Positions 43,492-50,543 of a DNA stretch of 58,163 nucleotides are shown here, piece by piece. The stretch comes from an uncultured bacterium (GTDB taxonomy: Bacteria; Cyanobacteriota; Vampirovibrionia; Gastranaerophilales; Gastranaerophilaceae). Location: the NCBI GenBank assembly GCA_900547585.1, contig URHD01000002.1:1-58163 (forward strand), written 5' to 3'. The notes below the pieces were generated by a model that did not search any database, was not told the origin of the DNA, and saw nothing but the letters and a program-made list of their open reading frames with translations. The translations under genes and the position numbers were made by a program. Numbering within the stretch: position 1 is the stretch's first letter; every line of letters starts with the position of its first letter.

Positions 43492-43506
43492 GAATCAGGA
43501 GATACG

Positions 43507-44508
43507 ATGGTAAACAAGACTGACAAATTTGCTAACGAAGAAGCAGAAACAGTTGAAAATGAAGAGGTTTCGCTGGAGGATTTGAACCAGCCGTCCGATG
43601 ATGAAGACCTGATCATGTCGGTAGAAGAACCCAAAACCGAAGAAAGCGCCAGCACAGTCAATGCTGACGATTCTGTTAAAATTTATCTTCAACAGATTGG
43701 CAAAATCCCGCTTTTGACGGCCGAAGAAGAGCTTCATGTAGCAAAAGAAATTAAAGATAACAACTCTGAATCAGCTAAAGAAACCCTTATTAATGCAAAT
43801 CTGAGGCTTGTTGTCAGCATTGCAAAAAAATACATCGGACGCGGCTTATCGTTCCTTGATTTGATTCAGGAGGGCAACATGGGGCTTATGAAAGCCGCTG
43901 AAAAGTTTGATTACGAAAAGGGTTACAAGTTTTCAACCTATGCGACATGGTGGATTCAACAGTCCATTACCCGCGCAATCGCTGACAAGTCCAGAATAAT
44001 CAGGCTTCCTGTCCATATGATTGAAACATTAAGTAAAATTAAGAAAGTTACCGTAGATTTAACAACAGAAACGGGAAAAATCCCCTCAAAAGAGGAAATC
44101 GCGTACAAAGTCGGCATTCCTGTCAACAAACTTTCCGCACTGATAAAAGCTGCTCAATCCACCATAAGTATTGAAACGCCCGCAACAGTCAAGGACGAAT
44201 CCTCAAAACTGGGCGATTTTATTGTCGATGAGAGCACAATTTCACCTGACACGAAAGTAACTCAGGAAAATCTCTTTGATGACATAAGAAAAATGCTCAA
44301 CCAGCTCAGTCCGAAAGAGCGTGATGTTCTAATTTTGAGATACGGGCTAAATGACGACGGAATGAGAAAAACCCTTGAAGAAATCGGCACCCGTTACGGT
44401 GTTTCGCGCGAAAGAATCCGCCAGATTGAAAATCGCGCTATCAGCAAGCTTAAAAAGTTATGCAAAAACAACAATCTTAATAAAAACTTAAAGAATTATT
44501 TTAATTAA
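43507..44508 (+). CDS. rpoD: Primary RNA polymerase sigma factor (RpoD/SigA)
   Basis: After an acidic, poorly conserved N-terminus (~1-55) the protein has region 1.2 (DSVKIYLQQIGKIPLLTAEE), region 2 (NLRLVVSIAKKYIGRGLSF, DLIQEGNMGLMKAAEKFDY, FSTYATWWIQQSITRAIAD), region 3 and region 4 (SPKERDVLILRYGL, TLEEIGTRYGVSRERIRQIE). The RpoD box in region 2.1-2.4 and the YATWWIRQ-type motif identify a housekeeping or closely related group 2 sigma. At 333 residues it lacks the long region 1.1 and the non-conserved insert, like cyanobacterial SigA. It follows rlmB and is followed by hairpin element copy D. Confidence 0.95.
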   Translation: MVNKTDKFANEEAETVENEEVSLEDLNQPSDDEDLIMSVEEPKTEESASTVNADDSVKIYLQQIGKIPLLTAEEELHVAKEIKDNNSESAKETLINANLRLVVSIAKKYIGRGLSFLDLIQEGNMGLMKAAEKFDYEKGYKFSTYATWWIQQSITRAIADKSRIIRLPVHMIETLSKIKKVTVDLTTETGKIPSKEEIAYKVGIPVNKLSALIKAAQSTISIETPATVKDESSKLGDFIVDESTISPDTKVTQENLFDDIRKMLNQLSPKERDVLILRYGLNDDGMRKTLEEIGTRYGVSRERIRQIENRAISKLKKLCKNNNLNKNLKNYFN

Positions 44509-44520
44509 AATAGTGTCAAT

Positions 44521-44611
44521 GCGTAAAAATATTGATGTGTTCATTTTTCGACGCCTATGAGCGAAGCGAATCGAGCTAGAAAAATAAATACATCAATATT
44601 TTTGCTTTTGG
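44521..44611 (-). repeat. Dispersed hairpin element, copy D, with the loop inverted relative to its arms
   Basis: The outer ends are GCGTAAAAA on the left and TTTTTGCTTTTGG on the right, so by its arms the element points to the minus strand, as copy C does. Arms are 44523-44549 and 44579-44605. The 29-nt loop (44550-44578), however, reads GACGCCTATGAGCGAAGCGA on the plus strand. Relative to the arms this is the opposite orientation to copies A, B and C. The T/C mismatch inside the arms (TTCATTTTTC left, TTTATTTTTC on the complement of the right) also follows the outer ends, not the loop. The stem middle is TATTGATGTG. It begins 13 bases after the sigma gene. Confidence 0.9.
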
Positions 44612-44741
44612 AGCCCCCTGTGATTTTTGTATAAAAGAAAGAATTGCCCTCTAGCGGATATCCGCTAAACTAAGTATTTTAACTTTTCGATAAAATATGA
44701 TATACTTATGAAAGAATTAGTTGTAATTATAGAAAGAGTTT

Positions 44742-45458
44742 ATGCTGCAGTTAAAATATAATAAAGGATTTAGTACTACTGAAACATTGACAGTATTTGT
44801 CATCGTTATAATAATAGGTGCACTGATTATTTCCGGTCTTATCCACAATGCTCAAAGGCTCGAAACAGTCAGCCAGGTAAAAAAGGCATATAACACTTTC
44901 AACAAAGCTTACAATCTCGCAAAAATGCAAGAAGGCGGCCCTGAAAGCTGGGCAAGAACGAAATATCCGGTGATTGACTATTACAAAGTTCTTAAAAAAT
45001 ACGTAAGAATTACACACATGGATATCCCTGCGCATCTTTCCGGCTTGATTTATTACGGAATCGGCGGAGACCAGGAAGTTTACGTTTCCAGGAATGAAGC
45101 TGTTCTCGGACGCCTCGAAGACGGTTCTATTATCAGAATCGCAAACATAAATCCCCGCTGCAACTCCGTTCACGGCTCCTCTACCGCGCTTAGAAATGTA
45201 TGCGGCGAATTGTTTATCCAAATCAGGGATATAAACGGAAATGTCACCTTAACAAATTCAATTCTCGGAAAAAATACCTTTGTATTCTATATTACAACCG
45301 AAGGCTTTGTCCCTGTAGGCTCAAAAGGCAGCAAAGAAGACGCACAATATATGTGCAGCAAGTCAAACAACCTCAAAACAGACAGCAGAAGCTGTACAGC
45401 CTGGGCTTTGCAAAAAGAAAATCTTGACTACCTTTCCCGCCAGATTAAATGGGACTAA
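44742..45458 (+). CDS. Type IV pilin-like / pseudopilin protein
   Basis: The N-terminus KYNKGFSTTETLTVFVIVII is a prepilin signal with Gly-Phe cleavage site, Glu at mature position 5 and a single hydrophobic helix. The remaining ~200 residues form a globular domain with four Cys (CNSV, VCGE, MCSK, SCTA) that may form disulfides. It resembles the pilin-like protein at 2427-3347 in its leader but not in the rest. The start is preceded by GAAAGAG. It is convergent with the small gene at 45464-45742. Confidence 0.85.
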   Translation: MLQLKYNKGFSTTETLTVFVIVIIIGALIISGLIHNAQRLETVSQVKKAYNTFNKAYNLAKMQEGGPESWARTKYPVIDYYKVLKKYVRITHMDIPAHLSGLIYYGIGGDQEVYVSRNEAVLGRLEDGSIIRIANINPRCNSVHGSSTALRNVCGELFIQIRDINGNVTLTNSILGKNTFVFYITTEGFVPVGSKGSKEDAQYMCSKSNNLKTDSRSCTAWALQKENLDYLSRQIKWD

Positions 45459-45463
45459 AATAA

Positions 45464-45742
45464 TCAGTTTTCACAGCTCATGTAACCGAGAATGCTGAAC
45501 GCCGTAATCTTTTCGTCTGAAATGTTCAGCCATTCATATTTTGGACTGTCAACATTGCAACTGCATTCATCAAAATGATGACATATTGTTGCATCTTTGA
45601 GCGTCAAAATATGTTTAATCATCTCGTGTTTATCACGTACAAAGGTGCCATAAATCTTGAAAGTTTCGGTAAAAACAACGATTTCCGTAACTCCGCCCGT
45701 CATATCCGACACTTTGATGATTTTTTCAATAATATCTGACAT
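45464..45742 (-). CDS. Hypothetical protein, 92 residues
   Basis: The protein is acidic with no signal peptide. Its middle contains HFDECSCN with nearby His (ICHHFDECSC) and a late Cys (YMSCEN), so metal binding is possible. It reads like a small alpha/beta domain (VTEIVVFTETFKIYGTFV). I do not recognise the family. Its ATG is immediately preceded by a perfect 15-bp hairpin that contains the ribosome binding site AAGGAGG in its 3' arm, so translation is probably controlled by RNA structure. Confidence 0.75.
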   Translation of the reverse strand: MSDIIEKIIKVSDMTGGVTEIVVFTETFKIYGTFVRDKHEMIKHILTLKDATICHHFDECSCNVDSPKYEWLNISDEKITAFSILGYMSCEN

Positions 45743-45743
45743 A

Positions 45744-45788
45744 AAAACCTCCTTTTATTAATTTTTCTTAATTATAAAAGGAGGTTTT
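45744..45788 (-). promoter_or_regulatory. Hairpin that sequesters the ribosome binding site of the 92-residue gene
   Basis: On the minus strand AAAACCTCCTTTTAT (45774-45788) pairs perfectly with ATAAAAGGAGGTTTT (45744-45758) across a 15-nt loop. The strong Shine-Dalgarno sequence AAGGAGG lies in the 3' arm, and five T follow immediately before the ATG at 45742. The structure could act as a translational switch, an RNA thermometer, or an intrinsic terminator/attenuator placed directly before the start codon. Confidence 0.75.
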
Positions 45789-45799
45789 AGAAATTTTAT

Positions 45800-45822
45800 C
45801 CGTAAAACGGCTAATTTTACGG
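45800..45822. promoter_or_regulatory. Second hairpin in the same intergenic region
   Basis: CCGTAAAA (45800-45807) and TTTTACGG (45815-45822) form a perfect 8-bp stem, next to another short palindrome (TCCGTACGGA, centred near 45840). They lie downstream of the glyoxalase gene in its reading direction and could be part of its terminator or of the leader of the next gene. Confidence 0.45.
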
Positions 45823-45897
45823 AGTAAAATCCGATTCCGTACGGATTGCCCCTAATACAGCCCCTACGCAGCACTTCGCCCGAAGAAAAATCTTCTT

Positions 45898-46287
45898 TTA
45901 GTACTGACTGAGCTTGTTTTCGATAATTTCGACTTCATTTCCGTCAGGGTCTTTTATAAATGCTATTTTTAACCCTGTTCCCTCAAGCACAAAAGGCTCA
46001 TACAAATAGCCATAACCCATTTTTTGGAGTTTTTGGGTAAATTCATCAAAGGACTCTGTTTCAAAAGCAAAATGCCCGAAAGCATCACCGTTTTTGTAAC
46101 CATCTAGAGGCGTATCAAAGTTTTCGGTCAGCTCAATTTGCACATTGCCGTATCCGTCAGCAAGATAATGCAGCCTACAATCGTCCAAATCCATTGTTTT
46201 GACCTCTTTTAAGCCCAAAAGCTCGCCATAAAAACGCATTGATTCAGCATAATCTTTAACTCTTATCATTATATGAAGCAATCTCAT
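45898..46287 (-). CDS. gloA: Glyoxalase I (lactoylglutathione lyase)
   Basis: This 129-residue VOC-fold enzyme isomerises the methylglyoxal-glutathione hemithioacetal. The four metal ligands expected for GloA are visible: His5 (LLHIMIRV), the Glu in VQIELTENF, the His in FGHFAFE and the Glu in NEVEIIE. Length fits the small bacterial nickel-type enzyme. It diverges from gshB, 90 bases away, which places a glutathione-dependent enzyme beside the glutathione biosynthesis genes. Confidence 0.93.
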   Translation of the reverse strand: MRLLHIMIRVKDYAESMRFYGELLGLKEVKTMDLDDCRLHYLADGYGNVQIELTENFDTPLDGYKNGDAFGHFAFETESFDEFTQKLQKMGYGYLYEPFVLEGTGLKIAFIKDPDGNEVEIIENKLSQY

Positions 46288-46376
46288 GATTTTTCCTCCT
46301 AGTTTCCAATCGGGTTAATTATATCATATCATTGTAATTTTTGTTTTAACTGATATATTTAAGTAGGGTTAAATTT

Positions 46377-47363
46377 ATGCAAAATATACTTTTTATAATC
46401 GACGAACTAGAACTGAAATACTTTGAATTTAACGATCTTGTGACCAATCACTGGCTCATCAAAGAATTTCTCGACAGGGGCTACAAGGTCTGTATTTCCA
46501 CAAAAAACAGGCTATTAATTGAAAACGCAAAAGGAACAGCGCTGTATTTTGATTCTTTTGCAAAAAACGGCGATATTTTCTACGAAAAAATCGAGAAAAA
46601 AGGGCTGATTAACGATTTTGACGTTGTATTTTTCCGTCCTGACCCGCCAGTCGACGTAAATTACATAAATGCCTGCTACGTATTCGATTTCGTGGACAAG
46701 GAAAGAACCCTTGTAATAAATGACCCCTGTGCGGTGCGAAATTTCAATGAAAAACTCCATCTTAACTATTTTCCACAATATGCGCCCGAAAATATTGTAA
46801 CCTCCTCAAAAGAAGAGATAAAAAGTTTTGTAAATAAGGTTCAAAATGCAATAATAAAGCCATTAAACAGATGTTTTGGCAGCGGAGTTTATTTTCTTCA
46901 CGCAGGCGACCCTAATATTAACTCAATCATCGGCTCGCTCACAGAAGACGGAAAAACAGCGGTTATGGTACAAAAATACCTCGACAAAGCCATCCACGGC
47001 GACAAAAGAGTGTTGATTTTTAACGATTTTGTTTTCGACGAATGCGTAAGAAAACTTCCGGGCAAAGATGACTTTAAATTCAACACTCATTCGGACAAAT
47101 TCTTTGAAAGAACCGAACTTACGCCAAAAGAAAAGGAAATGGCGCTTGATGTTGCCTCAAAACTCTCAAAAATGGGACTTTATATGGTCGGGCTGGACGT
47201 TATTGACGAAAAAATAATAGAAATTAACGTCACAAGCCCCTGCTATTTCATAAGAGAAATAAACCATCTCGACCGGACAAACTTCCAAAACACCCTGATG
47301 TCACAAATAATTAACTTTATCAACTCAAAAACGGCAAAACTTTATGCTAAAACAAATAGCTGA
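46377..47363 (+). CDS. gshB: Glutathione synthetase-like ATP-grasp enzyme
   Basis: The 328-residue protein has the GshB layout: N-terminal domain with ILFIIDELELKYFEFNDLV, RPDPPVDVNYI, then NDPCAVRNFNEKL and the ATP-grasp core (NAIIKPLNRCFGSGVYF, IHGDKRVLIFN, GLDVIDEKIIEINVTSPCYF). GshB joins gamma-glutamylcysteine to glycine. The final motif IEINVTSP matches the family. It overlaps the start of gshA by 20 bases, so both are made together. Confidence 0.92.
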   Translation: MQNILFIIDELELKYFEFNDLVTNHWLIKEFLDRGYKVCISTKNRLLIENAKGTALYFDSFAKNGDIFYEKIEKKGLINDFDVVFFRPDPPVDVNYINACYVFDFVDKERTLVINDPCAVRNFNEKLHLNYFPQYAPENIVTSSKEEIKSFVNKVQNAIIKPLNRCFGSGVYFLHAGDPNINSIIGSLTEDGKTAVMVQKYLDKAIHGDKRVLIFNDFVFDECVRKLPGKDDFKFNTHSDKFFERTELTPKEKEMALDVASKLSKMGLYMVGLDVIDEKIIEINVTSPCYFIREINHLDRTNFQNTLMSQIINFINSKTAKLYAKTNS

Positions 47364-48678
47364 TACCCGAAATATCAACGATTTAGCCATCCTCACCGAA
47401 ATATTCCGCTCTGGCTGCAAAACCGGCGAAAAAACAGGAATTGAGTTTGAAAAAATCGGCGTTTATTCTGACAGCCTTAAAGCCGTCAGGTATCCTGATA
47501 TTGCGCGTTTTCTCCAGACTTATAAGAACGGAAACTGGAGCGGAGTTTATGAGGGGAACAATATTATCGGGCTGAAAAACGAAACAGGAACGATTTCGCT
47601 CGAACCCGGTTCACAGCTTGAAATAAGCCTGAACCCGCTTGATACTATCGCGGAAATTGAAAACAAAATCACAGAATATAACAAAATAACAGCCCAAATT
47701 GCCCAAAAAATGGGAATAATCTGGCTGGGCTACGGAATTCAGCCGCTTTCAACAAACAAAAATATCAAAATCATCCCCAAAAAACGCTACGAATACATGA
47801 CCCGTTACCTGCCAACAGTGGCAAAAAAGCCGCTCGTAATGATGCGCGAAACCTCGGGCATTCAGACGGGGATTGATTATAAAAGCGAACAAGATGCAAT
47901 GAAAAAACTGTCGCTTGCACTGAAACTTTCACCCATAATCAGCGCTGCATTTGCAAATTCCCCCGTTCGTAACGGAAAACTGACCGGCTACAAATCATAC
48001 AGGGCATTCAGCTGGCTGCATACAGACAATGACCGCTGCGGCCTCGTAAGCTCAAAGCTTTTTGAGCGCGATTTTGAGTTTACATTTGAAGATTATGCAA
48101 AAATTTTGCTCAATGTGCCGATGATTTTCATTGAAAGAAAAGGAATTGGCGCAATTCCGGTCAAGAATCTTACCTTTTCACAGTTTCTAAGAGAGGGTTA
48201 TGAGTGTTTCACTGCCCAAATCGAAGACTGGGAGCTCCATTTGAGCCTTTATTTTCCTGATGTAAGGCTAAAAAGCTATCTGGAAATCAGAAACCACGAT
48301 AACCAGCGTTCTGAGCTAATCCCCGCGGTTCCTGCATTCTGGAAAGGGCTTTTATACTCCGAAGACGCTGCAAATGAGGCGATTGAACTGTTGAAACCGT
48401 TTTCGTACATAGATTTTGAATACATCAGGCGAAAAACCCCGAAATGCGGACTTTCAATTAACGTCAAGGGTTTCAGACTCGCACAAATCGCCACAGAAGC
48501 ACTCAAAATCTCTCACCGCGCACTCAAAAAAGCAGGAATTGGCGAAGAAAAATACCTTGAACCACTTCTGGAGCTGACAAAAGAGGGCAAAACACCCGCT
48601 GATATAATTATTAACAAATGGGAAAACGGTTGGAATAAGGAATTGCAAAAACTTATCGAATATTCAACGCTGCGATAG
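47344..48678 (+). CDS. gshA: Glutamate-cysteine ligase, plant/cyanobacterial GCS2-like type
   Basis: The 444-residue protein matches the GCS2/plant-type glutamate-cysteine ligase, not the E. coli GshA. Motifs: TGIEFEKIGVY, ISLEPGSQLEISLNP, IWLGYGIQPLS, MTRYLPTVAKK, MMRETSGIQTGIDY and YLEIRNHDNQRSELIPAVPAFWKGLLY. It makes gamma-glutamylcysteine from Glu and Cys with ATP. The overlap with gshB and the order gshB-gshA suggest tight coupling; the start has no strong ribosome binding site and probably depends on that coupling. Confidence 0.92.
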   Translation: MLKQIADTRNINDLAILTEIFRSGCKTGEKTGIEFEKIGVYSDSLKAVRYPDIARFLQTYKNGNWSGVYEGNNIIGLKNETGTISLEPGSQLEISLNPLDTIAEIENKITEYNKITAQIAQKMGIIWLGYGIQPLSTNKNIKIIPKKRYEYMTRYLPTVAKKPLVMMRETSGIQTGIDYKSEQDAMKKLSLALKLSPIISAAFANSPVRNGKLTGYKSYRAFSWLHTDNDRCGLVSSKLFERDFEFTFEDYAKILLNVPMIFIERKGIGAIPVKNLTFSQFLREGYECFTAQIEDWELHLSLYFPDVRLKSYLEIRNHDNQRSELIPAVPAFWKGLLYSEDAANEAIELLKPFSYIDFEYIRRKTPKCGLSINVKGFRLAQIATEALKISHRALKKAGIGEEKYLEPLLELTKEGKTPADIIINKWENGWNKELQKLIEYSTLR

Positions 48679-48703
48679 CATTCAACATTGTAACCTTGAA
48701 ATT

Positions 48704-48735
48704 GTTTCATGGGCTAACAAGTTGTGTCATGAAAC
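48704..48735. promoter_or_regulatory. Inverted repeat GTTTCATG ... CATGAAAC upstream of the FAD oxidoreductase
   Basis: Perfect 8-base arms (48704-48711 and 48728-48735) are separated by 16 bases. The spacing of about two helical turns would suit a dimeric regulator. It lies ~105 bases before the ATG at 48839 and 26 bases after gshA. No T-run follows, so a terminator is less likely. Confidence 0.4.
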
Positions 48736-48838
48736 ATACTTTTACAAATTCTTGTATATTACGTTAACAAAACTAAACTTGTAAATCCATCCTTTTTTGC
48801 TTAAAATTAGGATTGTATGGGATTAAAAAGGAAGATTT

Positions 48839-50212
48839 ATGTATAACGTTGCTATAATCGGTGCCGGCCCCGCCGGAATTTTTGCCGCTCTTGAAATTAC
48901 AAAACTCAGACCTGACTGGAAAGTCGTAATCGTTGAAAAAGGCTTGAGAATTGAGCAGAGAAAATGCTTTTTAAGAGAAGGCTTTGAAAAATGCCCGAAC
49001 TGCAAAAAATGCGGACTTTTATGCGGATGGGGCGGTGCAGGCGCGTTTTCTGACGGAAAATTAACGCTCACACCCGATGTTGGCGGCCATTTGACCGATT
49101 ATCTCCCCAGAACTAAAGTTGAAGAACTCATAAAATATACGGACGATTTATATTTGAAATTCGGCGCAACAGACGAAGTTTTCGGCACAAATCGCGATGA
49201 TTTTGCGGATATTGAACGCGCAGCAACGCTTGCAGAACTAAAACTCGTACATTCGCCCGTACGCCACCTTGGCACGGAAAGAAGCCTCGGCGTTTTGAAA
49301 AATATGCAGGATTATCTGGATGAAAGAGTCACAATCCTCAACAACAAAGTCGCTGACAGCCTTATTGTCCAAAATGAACAGGTAAAAGGCTTTGTCACGC
49401 AGGACGGCGAAAAGATTCTCGCAGAATATCTTATTATCGCACCAGGACGTGAGGGCGCAGACTGGCTCACCAAGGAATTTGCAAAGAATAAAATCGGAAT
49501 GATTAACAACGCGGTTGATGTAGGGGTTCGTGTTGAGCTTCCGGCACCTGTGTTCCAGCCGATTACGGACAAATTGTACGAATCAAAGCTAATTTACCAC
49601 TCTCCGACCTTCGGCGACGAGGTCAGAACTTTCTGCATGAACCCGTACGGTGAGGTTGTTGCAGAAAATTACAGCGGAATCGCAACAGTAAACGGCCACA
49701 GCTACGCAAACAAAAGAACAGCGAACACAAACTTCGCGCTTCTGGTAAGTGAAAAGTTCACAGAGCCGTTTAAAGAGCCGATTGCATACGGACAGCACGT
49801 CGCAAGGCTCGCAAACATGCTTTCGGGCGGAATTCTGGTGCAAAGATTCGGCGATTTGCTTGATGGACGCCGCTCAACCCCTGAAAGAATCAAAAGCAGC
49901 ATAATCACCCCCACGCTCCAGTGCGCAACGCCGGGTGATTTGAGCCTTGTTCTCCCTTATCGTCAAATGACCGCAATTATTGAAATGCTTCAGGCTCTGG
50001 ACAAAATCGCGCCGGGTGTGGCCTCAAGATACACTCTTTTGTATGGAATTGAGGTAAAATTCTACTCCGGACGCGTAAAACTCACAAAAGAGCTCGAAAC
50101 CGAGCAGGTCAAAAACCTTTTCACAATCGGCGACGGCGCAGGCGTAACCAGAGGGCTGATTCAGGCATCAGCATCGGGCGTTCAGGTTGCACGAACGATT
50201 TGCGACAGATAA
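48839..50212 (+). CDS. FAD-dependent oxidoreductase of the uncharacterised COG2509-like family
   Basis: The 457-residue flavoprotein begins with the FAD-binding motif YNVAIIGAGPAGIFAALE. A Cys-rich segment (KCPNCKKCGLLCGWGGAGAF) follows, then SDGKLTLTPDVGGHL and a C-terminal IGDGAGVTRGLIQASASGV, where the flavin is closed off. This is the pattern of the 'FAD-dependent dehydrogenase' group of unknown substrate. The four clustered Cys may hold a metal or take part in redox chemistry. It follows the glutathione genes on the same strand but after a 160-bp gap with a possible operator, so it is probably separately regulated. Confidence 0.85.
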   Translation: MYNVAIIGAGPAGIFAALEITKLRPDWKVVIVEKGLRIEQRKCFLREGFEKCPNCKKCGLLCGWGGAGAFSDGKLTLTPDVGGHLTDYLPRTKVEELIKYTDDLYLKFGATDEVFGTNRDDFADIERAATLAELKLVHSPVRHLGTERSLGVLKNMQDYLDERVTILNNKVADSLIVQNEQVKGFVTQDGEKILAEYLIIAPGREGADWLTKEFAKNKIGMINNAVDVGVRVELPAPVFQPITDKLYESKLIYHSPTFGDEVRTFCMNPYGEVVAENYSGIATVNGHSYANKRTANTNFALLVSEKFTEPFKEPIAYGQHVARLANMLSGGILVQRFGDLLDGRRSTPERIKSSIITPTLQCATPGDLSLVLPYRQMTAIIEMLQALDKIAPGVASRYTLLYGIEVKFYSGRVKLTKELETEQVKNLFTIGDGAGVTRGLIQASASGVQVARTICDR

Positions 50213-50236
50213 TCGGGCATATCAGGCAATTTTTTA

Positions 50237-50467
50237 ATGCAAAATATCGGACATATTTGCCCTGACAGCACGATTAATTTTCAATCCACAAAAACAGCGG
50301 AAGAATACGCAAAAAACGTCGTAGTAAAAGCTGCACGGCCAAAAATCCTTATGAAAAATCCCGAGGCAGCAAAAATATACACCGAGCAAAATCTAAATCT
50401 ATACAACAAACTGCTTCAAGAATCCATTAGTGAAGCAGTAGCAAAAAATTGCATGAATTCTGGGTAA
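50237..50467 (+). CDS. Hypothetical protein, 76 residues
   Basis: It encodes MQNIGHICPDSTINFQSTKT then a basic helical region (EEYAKNVVVKAARPKILMKN) and an amphipathic C-terminus. No signal peptide or membrane helix is seen. It starts 25 bases after the FAD oxidoreductase gene with a weak ribosome binding site (CAGG, 12 bases upstream) and may be co-transcribed with it. I do not recognise the family. Confidence 0.6.
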   Translation: MQNIGHICPDSTINFQSTKTAEEYAKNVVVKAARPKILMKNPEAAKIYTEQNLNLYNKLLQESISEAVAKNCMNSG

Positions 50468-50486
50468 AATCAGCACGGAGTCTGGG

Positions 50487-50502
50487 CGTAGATTACTCTA
50501 CG
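50487..50502. terminator. Short hairpin between convergent genes
   Basis: CGTAGA-TTAC-TCTACG is a perfect 6-bp stem between the 76-residue gene and the restriction-modification gene. No T-run follows on either side, so termination would be weak. Confidence 0.3.
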
Positions 50503-50543
50503 AATTTCAGCAATCTTACATAAATATGTTTATCGTCATATAA

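Noticed and set aside
13193..44611. CRISPR or integron attC interpretation of the hairpin elements
   Set aside because: Copies are kilobases apart with no regular spacers, no cas or integrase gene is present, and the attC core sites (GTTRRRY) are absent.
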